Source of the DNA: Burkholderia stabilis | GTDB taxonomy: Bacteria; Pseudomonadota; Gammaproteobacteria; Burkholderiales; Burkholderiaceae | Assembly (NCBI RefSeq): GCF_001742165.1 | Contig: NZ_CP016442.1 | Location: 2,108,001-2,172,000, forward strand | DNA length: 64,000 nt | Direction: 5' to 3' | Part shown: positions 8,684-17,076 of the stretch, in pieces | Layout: each line of letters begins with the position of its first letter | Position numbering within the stretch: position 1 is the first letter of the stretch | The notes under the pieces: model-generated | Told to the model about the DNA's origin: nothing | Database searches by the model: none | The model's input: only the letters and a program-made list of their open reading frames with translations | Made by a program: the position numbers and the translations under genes

Positions 8684-8968
8684 ATGCTGTTCCTGAAAAA
8701 TGCCGCCGGCGCGCTGCGCCGCAACCTGACCGATACCGCTCATCATGTGTTTTCCGGGCCGCACCGCGGCTGGAAGATCGCGTTGTACGTGACGATGCTG
8801 GTCGTGCCTGGCGGCTCGCTCGCGGCGCTCGGGTTCGCATGGTTCGATCATCGCCGGCAGCACAACGCGAAAGGCGGCGCCCGCCGCACGAGCCAGCCGG
8901 CCGCGACGGAACCGTCGACATGGCGCCCCGCCGCCGAACCCGTCCCGATGCCCGTGCGCTGCCACTGA
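8684..8968 (+). CDS. Small single-pass membrane protein, unknown function
   Basis: I do not recognise this gene. The 94-residue frame has an amphipathic N-terminus (MLFLKNAAGALRRNL), one hydrophobic helix at about residues 31-50 (IALYVTMLVVPGGSLAALGF), and a basic then Pro/Ala-rich tail. The ATG at 8684 is preceded by GAGG nine bases upstream; an ATG three codons earlier is too close to that site. It stands alone between marR and the outer-membrane lipoprotein gene. Coding potential rests on the start signal and third-position GC, so confidence is moderate. Confidence 0.55.
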   Translation: MLFLKNAAGALRRNLTDTAHHVFSGPHRGWKIALYVTMLVVPGGSLAALGFAWFDHRRQHNAKGGARRTSQPAATEPSTWRPAAEPVPMPVRCH

Positions 8969-9237
8969 CGCCGCACCGTTCCCGCCATTCCGATTGACCG
9001 CCGGCCGCGCCTCCCGCGCCTCCCGCGGCGGCCGTCGCGCGCCTGTCTCGCCGCAAGCGATCCGTAATGGCCGGTAAACCGGCTGCTCGCGCCGGTAACA
9101 CATTCCTGTCGCCGCGCGCCGTACCCTTAGGGCTGCGCAGCAACCCCACCGTCAGTTACCATTTGTCCGCCAGCGGCATGACGACCGCATCGCGCGACGC
9201 CGCTCGCCGGCCGTCGCGCCCAGACAGGAAAACCACG

Positions 9238-10785
9238 ATGCCGTACGCCTCCCTCCCGCGCGCCCTTCGCCCGCTGAGCGCCGCCGTCGCCGTTGCGACG
9301 GCCGTGCTGCTCGCCGGCTGCGCCGTCGGGCCCGACTATCACCGGCCCGACACGTCGATTCCCGCCGCGTTCAAGGAAGCGCCGGCCGGCTGGAAGGTCG
9401 CGCAGCCCGCGGACCGCACCGACCGCGGCGCGTGGTGGGCGGTCTACAACGATCCGCAGCTCGATGCGCTGATCGGCAAGCTCAACGCATCGAACCAGAC
9501 CATCGCACAATCGGCAGCCGCCTATCGGCAGGCGCGCGCACTCGTCACCGAGGCCCGCGCCGCGTATTTCCCGACCGTCGGGCTGACCGCATCGGGCTCG
9601 CGCGCACGCACGCCGCGCACGTCGCTGTCGTCCGGCTCGTCGTCGTCGAGTTTCGGCAGCGGCTCGTCCGGATCGATCAGCAACAGCTACAGCGTCGGCC
9701 TCGACGCGAGCTGGGAACCCGACCTGTGGGGCAAGGTAAGCCGCACCGTCAGCGCGCAGCGCGCCGGCGAAGCCGCCGCCGCGGCCGATCTCGCGAACGC
9801 GCGGTTGTCGCAGCAGGCGCTGCTCGCGCAGACCTATTTCCAGCTGCGCACGTCCGATGCGCTGCAGAAGCTGCTCGACGACACCGTGAAGTCGTACGAA
9901 CAGTCGTTGAAGCTCACGCAGAACCAGTACGCGCAAGGCGTCGCCGCGCGCGCGGACGTGATCCAGGCGCAGACGCAGCTGCAAAGCGCGCAGGCGGCGG
10001 CGATCGACAACGGCGTCGCGCGCGCGCAGTACGAACATGCGATCGCGACGCTGATCGGCGAACCGGCGTCGACCTTCTCGCTGCCGGTGAACCCGCTCAC
10101 GGCCGAGCCGCCGATCACGCCGGTCGACGTGCCGTCCGCGCTGCTCGAGCGCCGGCCCGACATCGCGGCCGCCGAGCGCCGTGCGGCCGCCGCGAACGAG
10201 CAGATCGGCGTCGCGATTTCGGCATTCTTCCCGACGCTCACGCTCTCGGCCACCGGCGGCGTGCAGAGCTCGGTGTGGTCGCAGTTGTTCACGCTGCCGG
10301 CGCGTTTCTGGACGGTCGGCCCGCAGCTGGCGGCCACGCTGTTCGACGCGGGCTTGCGCGCCGCGCAGACCGACGCTGCGCGCGCGACCTACGACCAGGA
10401 TGTCGCCGCGTATCGCCTCGCGGTGCTCACCGCGTTCCAGGATGTCGAGGACAACCTCGCGTCGCAACGCATCCTCGCGCGCGAAATCGACGTGCAGCGG
10501 CAGGCCGTCGACAGTGCCGAGCACGCGCTCGCGATCGTCACGAACCAGTACAAGGCCGGCACGGTCGCGTACCTGAACGTGCTGACCGCGCAGACCACTG
10601 CATTCACCGCGCAGCAGAAGCTCGCGACGATCTCCGGGCAGCGGATGACGTCGTCGGTCGGGCTCGTGAAGGCGCTCGGCGGCGGCTGGGATGCGGCGGA
10701 CATGGCGCGCGAGAACGGCGGCATGGCGGCGCCGGCACCCGTGCCGGCGTCCGGTGCGGCCGCCACGCCGCTCGCGCAGAAGTAA
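9238..10785 (+). CDS. RND efflux outer-membrane factor lipoprotein (NodT family)
   Basis: TolC-like trimeric outer-membrane channel used by tripartite efflux systems. The 515-residue product has a lipoprotein signal peptide with lipobox LLAGC (Cys 28), the family start CAVGPDYHRP, two OEP repeats and a serine-rich insertion near residue 125. The ATG at 9238 has AGGAA upstream; the longer open frame from 9067 lacks a start signal and would bury the signal peptide. No inner-membrane pump or fusion protein gene is adjacent on this strand, so the partner is unknown; the MFS gene at 6269 is a possible but unproven partner. Confidence 0.92.
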   Translation: MPYASLPRALRPLSAAVAVATAVLLAGCAVGPDYHRPDTSIPAAFKEAPAGWKVAQPADRTDRGAWWAVYNDPQLDALIGKLNASNQTIAQSAAAYRQARALVTEARAAYFPTVGLTASGSRARTPRTSLSSGSSSSSFGSGSSGSISNSYSVGLDASWEPDLWGKVSRTVSAQRAGEAAAAADLANARLSQQALLAQTYFQLRTSDALQKLLDDTVKSYEQSLKLTQNQYAQGVAARADVIQAQTQLQSAQAAAIDNGVARAQYEHAIATLIGEPASTFSLPVNPLTAEPPITPVDVPSALLERRPDIAAAERRAAAANEQIGVAISAFFPTLTLSATGGVQSSVWSQLFTLPARFWTVGPQLAATLFDAGLRAAQTDAARATYDQDVAAYRLAVLTAFQDVEDNLASQRILAREIDVQRQAVDSAEHALAIVTNQYKAGTVAYLNVLTAQTTAFTAQQKLATISGQRMTSSVGLVKALGGGWDAADMARENGGMAAPAPVPASGAAATPLAQK

Positions 10786-10796
10786 AAAAGGAAGGG

Positions 10797-10820
10797 GCGA
10801 CGCGCGCGTCAGCGCGTCGC
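10797..10820 (-). terminator. Hairpin at the end of the gsp operon
   Basis: GCGACGCGC/GCGCGTCGC stem of nine base pairs with a six-base loop that overlaps the gspN stop codon. On the minus strand a T6 run follows about eight bases after the stem. It lies between convergent gspN and the outer-membrane lipoprotein gene and may terminate the gsp mRNA; the offset T run makes it imperfect. Confidence 0.4.
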
Positions 10821-11588
10821 GTCGCCGAAGATCAGCGACACCTCGTTGTTCCCGATCGGGTGACCGAGCAGGTTCAGCAGCCCCGCGAGGTTCGCCTGCT
10901 GCTCGGGCGCCGCATGCGCGGTGCCGCGGAACGATCCCTGGCCGGGGCCGAAGTTGCCGTGTCCGTCGAGGAACAGCGGGCCCTGCGTCGTCGACAGGTC
11001 GAGATCGGCACCCGCACCCTTCGCCTGCAGCACCGCGCGGTACGAACCGAGCGGCTTCACGCGCGACACGCGCGAGCTCATCGAGTCGATCGTCACCGTC
11101 AACTGGCCGAACGCGTTGTTGCCGATCAGGCGCCAGTCGGTCCAGCCGAGCCGCACGTCACCCTGCAGGTCGAGCGTGTTGAACGGCGTGCCGAGCCCCG
11201 CGAGCAGCGACGCGGGCACGGCCATCGCGCCGGCCGACAGCACCGCGCCGCGCCACGTCGCATCGAGCGTGACGGCGTCGGGCATCGCCTCGGTCTGCCG
11301 CATGCGCATCTGCACGCGCCCGGTCAGCAGCGGCCAGAAGCGCGTGGTCCATTCGACCCGGCCCGGCAGCAGCGTCGCCGCGCTCTGGTCGGCGCCCGGC
11401 GCGAGCATCAGCGTGCCCGAGCCGTGCCACAGCGACCCTTCCGGATCGACGAGATTCACGTGAGCGCCGGTCGCCCGCGCGAACTGCGGCGCGATCCACG
11501 CAGCCGGCGCGAGCGCGACGAGCGTCACCGCCGTCGCCAGCCCCCCGCCAGTACCCACGGCAATACGGCGGCGAGCCGCTTCGTCCAC
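10809..11588 (-). CDS. gspN: Type II secretion protein GspN, start displaced by an apparent frameshift
   Basis: GspN is an accessory inner-membrane protein of type II secretion. From the GTG at 11588 the frame gives 259 residues: a 15-residue odd leader (MDEAARRRIAVGTGG), one hydrophobic helix, then the GspN domain with VNLVDPEGSLWHGSG. The expected start is instead the ATG at 11596, which overlaps the stop of a 12-codon mini-ORF and encodes MRPWTKRLAAVLPWVLAGG, a normal N-in membrane anchor. That frame dies 23 codons later. The two frames meet at a run of six G (C6 at 11541-11546); seven G would join them. Either a sequencing error, a real frameshift, or slippage. Confidence 0.8.
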   Translation of the reverse strand: MDEAARRRIAVGTGGGLATAVTLVALAPAAWIAPQFARATGAHVNLVDPEGSLWHGSGTLMLAPGADQSAATLLPGRVEWTTRFWPLLTGRVQMRMRQTEAMPDAVTLDATWRGAVLSAGAMAVPASLLAGLGTPFNTLDLQGDVRLGWTDWRLIGNNAFGQLTVTIDSMSSRVSRVKPLGSYRAVLQAKGAGADLDLSTTQGPLFLDGHGNFGPGQGSFRGTAHAAPEQQANLAGLLNLLGHPIGNNEVSLIFGDATR

Positions 11589-11631
11589 GGCCTCATCGGC
11601 CGACCGCCACTTGCGTCATCCACTGCGTCAT

Positions 11632-12138
11632 TTATTTCTGTACGGAAGGTTGCATCACGGCCGTCAGGTCGACCTGACCGTCTTCCTTCAGCGCGGTTGC
11701 ATGCGCCTCGCCGACCTGCACCTTGAACTGCTTGCGGGCATCGTCGAGCCACTGCGTCCACGCCGGGAACGACGCGTTCTTCATCTGGACCTGCACGCCG
11801 TTGCCAACGATCTGCACCTGCGCGCCCTGCAGCCCGTGATCGGACAGCGACGCGGTCAGCGCGTCCTTCAGTGCGAGCCCGGTCGGCGCGACGCCTTGCG
11901 CGGCAGCCGTCAGCGACTTCGCCTCGTTCGCCTGCGCGGTCATCTGCGCGAGCTCGCGGCGCATCGTCGGCAGCTCGCGCTGGATTCGCGCGCGGCCTTC
12001 CTGCGCAGGCGACCACAGCACCGAATACGCGATCACGACCGCCAGCAAGGCGCCGCCCCAGCCGAGCAATGTCTTCTCGCGCTGTGAGCGCTCACCCCAG
12101 AACTGGGCCAGCGTCTGATTCAGTTGTTCCGTTTTCAT
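11632..12138 (-). CDS. gspM: Type II secretion assembly-platform protein GspM
   Basis: GspM anchors GspL and links the assembly platform to the pseudopilus. The 168-residue product starts MKTEQLNQTLAQFWGERSQREKTLL, the amphipathic element of the family, followed by a single transmembrane helix (about residues 25-45). A coiled-coil and a ferredoxin-like periplasmic domain follow. Its ATG overlaps the gspL stop (ATGA). The stop is directly followed by ATG for a 12-residue mini-ORF (11631 to 11593) that ends on the gspN ATG, probably a coupling device. Confidence 0.9.
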   Translation of the reverse strand: MKTEQLNQTLAQFWGERSQREKTLLGWGGALLAVVIAYSVLWSPAQEGRARIQRELPTMRRELAQMTAQANEAKSLTAAAQGVAPTGLALKDALTASLSDHGLQGAQVQIVGNGVQVQMKNASFPAWTQWLDDARKQFKVQVGEAHATALKEDGQVDLTAVMQPSVQK

Positions 12139-13493
12139 GAGCGGCTCCGGATCGTCCATTTGCCCGTGTTGCTGTCGACTTCGCCGGACAGTCCGTTACG
12201 CGCGAGGCGCTGCGAGAAATCGGGATCGACCTTGACCTCCGGCTTGAAGCCGACGTCGAGCCGCCGGTCGTGATAGTCGAGCGACGCGATACCGTTCAGC
12301 GGCAGCGCGCCCATCGAGCGCGTCAGCCCGCTCGACAGCGCGAGGAAATCGTTCGGCGACAGCTCGCCGGCCGCCAGGCGCAACTGGTCGAGCTGGCGCT
12401 GCATCTGCGCGGGCGGATCGAGCACCGTCGTCGTCTTCGGGAACGCGGACAACAGCGTCTCGGTGATCTGCGCGGACAGCGCATCGCGCTCGCGCGACAG
12501 CTTCCACCAATGCAGGTTCATCCCGATCACCGCGACGCCGAGCGTCGCCGCGACGAGTGCGAGCGGCACGCGCAGGCGCTTCACCGTCGCGCGGTCGAAG
12601 CGCCATGGCTGCGACTCGAATTCGAACTGGCACAGATCGAAAGGCTCGGTGAGCGCGCGCCGTGCGAACGCGTCGAACGACAGCGGCACGGCGCCCGGCA
12701 GCAGCGGGCCGTCGGTGCGGCCCACCGACGCGAGCCGCGGCTCCGCACCCGGTTCGCCGAGCTCGTACAGTTCGACGGCGCCGCCGCCCGCGAGCGCGGC
12801 AAGCGTGCCGGCCGCGCGCGACGCGGGCGCCGCGAAGCCTTCGCCGAGCGCGCCGCGCGCGACGGCGAGTTCGAGGCGCGGGGCACCGGCCGCGGCCGGC
12901 AGCGCACCCGCCTCGACGAGCACCGGTTCAACCGACGCCGCGAGCCCCAGCACCGCGGCGACCGCAGGCGGGTGAGCGGGCGGCTCGACGGCCTCCATGA
13001 TGGCAGCGTCACCATCGGCCGGTGCGGTCGACACCGTTTCGGCCGGCGCGCGCGGCGCCGGCAGGCAGCGTGTCGCGGGCACGGCGCTCAGGTGCCGGTG
13101 GCCGGCCGCTGCGAACGCTTCGCAGATCGTGCGAAACCACGCGCGGTCGACGATGGCCAGCACGCGGCGCCCGTCGGGCAGCGCCGCCGGATCGAGCGCG
13201 ATATGGCAGCCGAGCGGATCCTGGATCAGCTGATCCTCGACGATGTTGGGCAGCGCCTGGCGCAGCTTCGGACCCTTGAGCGGCGGCACGGCCGCGGCCA
13301 GCAGCAGCACGTCGCGCGCGGCGACGATCAGTACCGTCGCGTTCGCGCGCGGCAGCAGCGCGAGCGCGGCACGGCCCGCGCGCTGCACGTGGCCGGCCTT
13401 GTCGACGAGCGTGAACGGCAGCTCGGGCCACTGCCATTCCTGCAACGGCACGGCAGGCTCGCGCGGCGGCAAAGAAACAATCAACGTGCTCAC
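12135..13493 (-). CDS. gspL: Type II secretion protein GspL
   Basis: GspL recruits the GspE ATPase to the inner membrane. The 452-residue product has a cytoplasmic actin-like domain (residues 1 to about 310), including the PNIVEDQLIQDP element characteristic of GspL, one transmembrane helix near residues 315-335, and a periplasmic C-terminal domain. It starts 26 bases after gspK and overlaps gspM by four bases. The long Ala/Pro-rich insertion at about residues 155-190 is not conserved in the family and may be a linker. Confidence 0.92.
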   Translation of the reverse strand: MSTLIVSLPPREPAVPLQEWQWPELPFTLVDKAGHVQRAGRAALALLPRANATVLIVAARDVLLLAAAVPPLKGPKLRQALPNIVEDQLIQDPLGCHIALDPAALPDGRRVLAIVDRAWFRTICEAFAAAGHRHLSAVPATRCLPAPRAPAETVSTAPADGDAAIMEAVEPPAHPPAVAAVLGLAASVEPVLVEAGALPAAAGAPRLELAVARGALGEGFAAPASRAAGTLAALAGGGAVELYELGEPGAEPRLASVGRTDGPLLPGAVPLSFDAFARRALTEPFDLCQFEFESQPWRFDRATVKRLRVPLALVAATLGVAVIGMNLHWWKLSRERDALSAQITETLLSAFPKTTTVLDPPAQMQRQLDQLRLAAGELSPNDFLALSSGLTRSMGALPLNGIASLDYHDRRLDVGFKPEVKVDPDFSQRLARNGLSGEVDSNTGKWTIRSRS

Positions 13494-13519
13494 AAGAGCT
13501 CCTCTCCCGATTGGCGTCG

Positions 13520-14668
13520 TTATAGCTGGTCGCGGATACGCACGACCCGTGTCGAGTGCGTGGTCGGATCACGATACACGAGCGACGTGCGGTCTACCTC
13601 CGCGCGGTCGTGCTGGATCCGGCCATGCACGATGAAATAACTCGAATTGACGTCGACGAGGCTCGAGTCGATCGCCACGTTCGGCGGCGCACCGGCGCCG
13701 CGCAGCGCGAGCTGCACGTCGCCGACGTTGCGGAAAAACACGGTCTCGCGGCGCGATACCAGCGCCTGCGCGGACGACACGCTCATCCCCGGCACGAGCG
13801 CCGCGATCACCTCGGCCGGCGCGGTGTTCATGTTCACCGGCGTCGTGGTCGGCAGCACGGTGACGAACGGGCGCAGCCGCGCGACCATCTCGGGCGTCAC
13901 GCCGTCGACGTCGAGCAGGCTGTCGACGCCCGTCATCATCAGCGGTGCCGGTCCGCGGTCGCCGCCGGACATGCCGGGATCGTCGGTAAAGCCGCTGCCG
14001 CCGCCCTGGTCGGTGGTGACCGGCGCGATGGCCGGCGCCGTGCCGCCGCCGCCGGGCAAGGTCGGCATCTGGAAGCGCGTCGCCGAATGCATCAGGCCCG
14101 CGCGCACCTGCAGCGCGATGCGCTTCGCAAACGCACCGTCGAAGCCGAGCGTCGTCAGCAGGCGCTGGAAAGCCTGGAGCTGCGTGACGTTCAGCTGCAG
14201 CACGCCGGGCGCCGGCGACGCCACGAGGTTGCGCAGGTTGAACTTCGCCTGTGCGTCCTCGATCGAGCCGGAGATATAGGTGTCTTCGCCGCCGTTGTCG
14301 TTCGGCGCGCCGATCCGGCCGAGGAAATCCGACAGCTTCGTCTTCGCGATCGGCACGCCCCAGATCCCGCCGAGATACGTGATGCCGGGCGCCGTGTCGC
14401 CTTCGGAGCGCAGGATCATCCGCGTCCAGTCGAGCGCGCCGCGCGCGACCCACTGCGCCTGCGCGATCACGCGCTGGTTCTCGATGCGGCGGATCTGCAC
14501 CTGCTGGCGCCACAGCATCCCCGATACGAGGATCGCCGACAGCGCGACGACGAGCAGCGCCGTGATGATCGCCGCACCACGCTCGCGGCCGCGCGCACGC
14601 ACACGCACGGCGGCACGAGCGGCGTTCGTCGCGCGAGGAGGGTGAGGAGGGCGCGCGCGCATCGTCAT
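13520..14668 (-). CDS. gspK: Type II secretion minor pseudopilin GspK
   Basis: Tip pseudopilin that crowns the type II pseudopilus with GspI and GspJ. The 382-residue product has an arginine-rich leader of 31 residues, cleavage before AAIITALLVVALSA, and the large alpha-helical SAM-like domain specific to GspK (from about residue 110), including VNMNTAPAEVIAAL. As usual for GspK, glutamate at +5 is absent. A glycine-rich loop sits near residue 215. Its ATG overlaps the gspJ stop (ATGA). A longer open frame upstream is only the antisense-phase shadow of gspJ. Confidence 0.94.
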   Translation of the reverse strand: MTMRARPPHPPRATNAARAAVRVRARGRERGAAIITALLVVALSAILVSGMLWRQQVQIRRIENQRVIAQAQWVARGALDWTRMILRSEGDTAPGITYLGGIWGVPIAKTKLSDFLGRIGAPNDNGGEDTYISGSIEDAQAKFNLRNLVASPAPGVLQLNVTQLQAFQRLLTTLGFDGAFAKRIALQVRAGLMHSATRFQMPTLPGGGGTAPAIAPVTTDQGGGSGFTDDPGMSGGDRGPAPLMMTGVDSLLDVDGVTPEMVARLRPFVTVLPTTTPVNMNTAPAEVIAALVPGMSVSSAQALVSRRETVFFRNVGDVQLALRGAGAPPNVAIDSSLVDVNSSYFIVHGRIQHDRAEVDRTSLVYRDPTTHSTRVVRIRDQL

Positions 14669-15324
14669 TCCCCGACGAGGAAGATGCGCGTGACCGGCAC
14701 GCGCAGCGACGTCGCGCCGATGCTGACCTGCAGCCCCGTCACCGCGCGCGCCGGCGGCGCGTTGCCGATCTGCGGCACCTTGAGCGCATCGTTGTTTTGC
14801 GCGAGCGCTTCGTCGGCCGTCTGCAGGTTGGTGGTCCAGCCCACGCGCGGCACGTACAGCTTCGCGTCGATCGCGCCGACGCCGCCCATCAGCGCGACCC
14901 AGCTCCAGCCTTCGACGCTGCCGTCCTTCAGCATGCTGCGCAGCCGGTTCGCGTCGTCGATCGGCGGCGACGCATAGCGCACGACGCGCCCGCCGGCGAT
15001 CCGGTAGCGGACCACCTGCAGCCGCGGCGCGGCGCCCGGCACCTCGAGTTCGCGGACGATCTGCAGCGTATTGCCGGCGACGCCGATCGCCGGCTGGCCG
15101 GCTTCGTCGTCGGTCGCGGCGAGCCGCGCGTCGATGCGCATCTGGTCGAACATCTGCGCGAAGACGCGCTCGTCTTCCATCGCGGACGCGACCTTGTCGC
15201 GGCCGCGCATGATCTGGTCGAGCCCGCGCCACGCGAGAATCGCGACCACCGCGAGGATCGCGATCGCGATCATCAGCTCGATCAGCGTGAAGCCGCGGGC
15301 GCGGCGGGCGGACGGGCGTCGCAT
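14665..15324 (-). CDS. gspJ: Type II secretion minor pseudopilin GspJ
   Basis: Minor pseudopilin of the tip complex. The 219-residue product has a short basic leader MRRPSARRARG and the prepilin motif G|FTLIELMIAIAILAVVAILAW, with Glu at +5, then a beta-rich domain ending FLVGE. I chose ATG 15324, seven bases after the gspI stop. ATG 15354 is also in frame and would overlap gspI by 23 bases, but gives an unusually long leader. It overlaps gspK by four bases. Confidence 0.93.
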   Translation of the reverse strand: MRRPSARRARGFTLIELMIAIAILAVVAILAWRGLDQIMRGRDKVASAMEDERVFAQMFDQMRIDARLAATDDEAGQPAIGVAGNTLQIVRELEVPGAAPRLQVVRYRIAGGRVVRYASPPIDDANRLRSMLKDGSVEGWSWVALMGGVGAIDAKLYVPRVGWTTNLQTADEALAQNNDALKVPQIGNAPPARAVTGLQVSIGATSLRVPVTRIFLVGE

Positions 15325-15331
15325 CGGCGCG

Positions 15332-15847
15332 TCAGAGCGGACGGCTGGTTTCATTCGCGACCACCGTCACCATCTGCGCGAGCACGCCGGCATGCCCGGG
15401 CGCGCTCACCGACACCCGGACGCGCCGGAACACGGGATTCGGCGTGGTGCTCACGCGCTGCGTGCAGACGAGCTGCACGTTGCCTTGCGAACAGTCGAAG
15501 CTCTGCTCGCCGATCTCCGGCCACGCATGCGTGAGCCGCAACTGTGCGAGTGCGTTGTCGGCGCTCCAGCCGGCCAGCAGCCGGCGATGCAGATCGGAAG
15601 CGTTGGTCGCCATCGTGCCGACCGCCCGGATCGACGCGGCGAGTGCGACCGCGATGATCGCCAGCGCGACGAGCACCTCGATCATCGTGAAGCCGCGCGC
15701 CGCAAGAAGTCGCCTTGGGGCGCACGCGCCGGGAAAACCGGACGCAGGCCGGTTTTCGCAGGAAGCGTCCGGCCCCGCAGGACATTTCGTTGCGGGGCTG
15801 GGATGCGATGCGGGAACGGGGAAGGGCACGCGACGACGCATCGTCAT
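15332..15847 (-). CDS. gspI: Type II secretion minor pseudopilin GspI with unusually long leader
   Basis: Minor pseudopilin that nucleates the tip complex. After the cleavage site G52|FTMIEVLVALAIIAVALAAS the protein is normal. The leader before it, however, is about 52 residues instead of the usual 6-12, is proline/cysteine-rich and contains no alternative in-frame start. The DNA for residues about 17-38 is a block of interlocking inverted repeats (15733-15798). The ATG overlaps the gspH stop (ATGA), so this start is very likely used. Whether prepilin peptidase handles such a leader is uncertain. Confidence 0.88.
   Translation of the reverse strand: MTMRRRVPFPVPASHPSPATKCPAGPDASCENRPASGFPGACAPRRLLAARGFTMIEVLVALAIIAVALAASIRAVGTMATNASDLHRRLLAGWSADNALAQLRLTHAWPEIGEQSFDCSQGNVQLVCTQRVSTTPNPVFRRVRVSVSAPGHAGVLAQMVTVVANETSRPL
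15733..15798. repeat. REP-like block of interlocking inverted repeats inside the gspI leader
   Basis: Three perfect inverted repeats overlap in 66 bases. GAAAACCGG (15733-15741) pairs with CCGGTTTTC (15749-15757). CCGGACGC (15738-15745) pairs with GCGTCCGG (15765-15772). GCCCCGCA (15772-15779) pairs with TGCGGGGC (15791-15798). The arms share bases, so alternative folds exclude each other. This looks like a short palindromic mobile element (REP or MITE type) captured as coding sequence. Confidence 0.6.
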
Positions 15848-16311
15848 TGCACCTCGTAGCGGCCGTTGCCGGTGCCGACGATCGTCGCGCTGCCGGCCGC
15901 CGAATGCAGCGTCACGCGCACCGGCGTGTCGATGCTCTCGGTACCGAACACGACGCGGCTCGCATGCGTGTCGGAGCCCGGGTAGTCGATGTCGGCGCCC
16001 GTCACGCCGCCGTCCCAGTCGCGCGGGCGCAGCAGGTCGTCGCGCAGCGTGCGCCAGCCGTCAGACGAACTCACGTCGAAACGAAAACCGTGCGCGGTCG
16101 GTTGCCACGCGATCGGACGCGCGCGCACCTGCGCTTCGTCGCCGGCGGTCTCGAACAGCAGCGCGATGCGTTGCGCTTCTTCGCGCAGGTCGGTGCGCGG
16201 ATTGCGCGTCAGCGACAGCGACGCGAGCGATACGAGCAGCCCCGCGATCACGAGCACGACCAGCATCTCGAGCAGCGTGAAGCCGCGCGCGCGTCGCCCG
16301 CCGTGCTTCAT
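15844..16311 (-). CDS. gspH: Type II secretion minor pseudopilin GspH
   Basis: Minor pseudopilin linking the tip complex to the GspG filament. The 155-residue product starts MKHGGRRARG, cleaved before FTLLEMLVVLVIAGLLVSLASLS (Glu at +5), followed by a GspH domain with the RDLREEAQRI-like helix and a beta-sheet region. The ATG at 16311 leaves a normal ten-residue leader; the frame stays open upstream to 16407 without a plausible leader. It follows gspG by 135 bases and overlaps gspI by four. Confidence 0.92.
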   Translation of the reverse strand: MKHGGRRARGFTLLEMLVVLVIAGLLVSLASLSLTRNPRTDLREEAQRIALLFETAGDEAQVRARPIAWQPTAHGFRFDVSSSDGWRTLRDDLLRPRDWDGGVTGADIDYPGSDTHASRVVFGTESIDTPVRVTLHSAAGSATIVGTGNGRYEVQ

Positions 16312-16446
16312 CGGCCCGCCAACGGCATGCGCCGATACGGACGGCGCCGCGCCGCGATGCGCACGGCAATCGCGGCCGCAGCGGGAAGTCGTGCGAATGG
16401 CGAGCATGAAGAGCCGGAACGAAGCGTCTTGACGATCAGCGCCGGC

Positions 16447-16899
16447 TTATTGCCACGAACCGATGTCGGTATCGTTGCCTTCGCCGCCTTCCTTGCCGTC
16501 GGCGCCGTAGCTGAACACGTCGATCTCGCCGTGCACGCCCGGGTTCAGGTACTTGTAGCCGTTGCCCCACGGATCGTTCGGCAGGCGCTCGAGGTAGCCG
16601 CCGTCCTTCCAGTTGTTCGGGATCGGATCGGTGGACGGCTTCTGGGTCAGCGCGTTCAGGCCCTGCTCCTGGGTCGGATAGCGGCCGTTGTCGAGACGGT
16701 ACAGTTTGAGCGCCTGCATGATCGTGCCGATGTCCTGCTTCGCGGCGATGCGGCGTGCCTCGTCCGGGCGGCTCATGATCTTCGGCACGATCAGTGCCGC
16801 CAGGATCCCGAGGATCGCGACCACCACCATGATCTCGATCAGCGTGAAACCGCGCTGACGACGCACGGCCGCGTTGCGGCGAGTGATCCACGTTTGCAT
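16447..16899 (-). CDS. gspG: Type II secretion major pseudopilin GspG
   Basis: Main subunit of the periplasmic pseudopilus. The 150-residue product has a 17-residue basic leader ending RRQRG, cleavage before [24 protein letters not shown] (Glu at +5), then the typical [19 protein letters not shown] and [14 protein letters not shown] blocks. The acidic C-terminus ([18 protein letters not shown]) matches the calcium-binding loop of GspG. First gene of the gspGHIJKLMN operon, divergent from gspC. Confidence 0.97.
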   Translation of the reverse strand: MQTWITRRNAAVRRQRGFTLIEIMVVVAILGILAALIVPKIMSRPDEARRIAAKQDIGTIMQALKLYRLDNGRYPTQEQGLNALTQKPSTDPIPNNWKDGGYLERLPNDPWGNGYKYLNPGVHGEIDVFSYGADGKEGGEGNDTDIGSWQ

Positions 16900-17063
16900 G
16901 ACTGACTACCTCTTTCCAAAAAAATGTCGTCGATTGAGTGACGCACCCCGTGCGCCCGGACGATTACCTGACGGCAACCTTCCGAACCCGCGGGCGCGGA
17001 GCACGCATTGTAAGGCGCGCATCGCCGAGGGCTTTCACCCAACGCAAATTTCATATACATCCG

Positions 17064-17069
17064 TACAAT
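17064..17069 (+). promoter_or_regulatory. Possible -10 element of gspC
   Basis: TACAAT seven bases before the gspC ATG, at the end of an AT-richer stretch in the 177-base gspG/gspC divergent gap. It is close enough that the transcript would be nearly leaderless. I see no good -35 at 16-18 bases, so this is tentative. Confidence 0.3.
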
Positions 17070-17076
17070 AGCGCGC

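Noticed and set aside
8573..8968. A longer start (8573) for the small membrane protein
   Set aside because: The extra 37 residues are Cys/Arg-rich and overlap the MarR operator candidate; the ATG at 8684 has a ribosome-binding site.
13520..15232. Extending gspK upstream to 15232 (570 codons)
   Set aside because: The extra part is the out-of-frame shadow of gspJ; gspK starts at the ATGA overlap at 14668 just before its prepilin-like leader.
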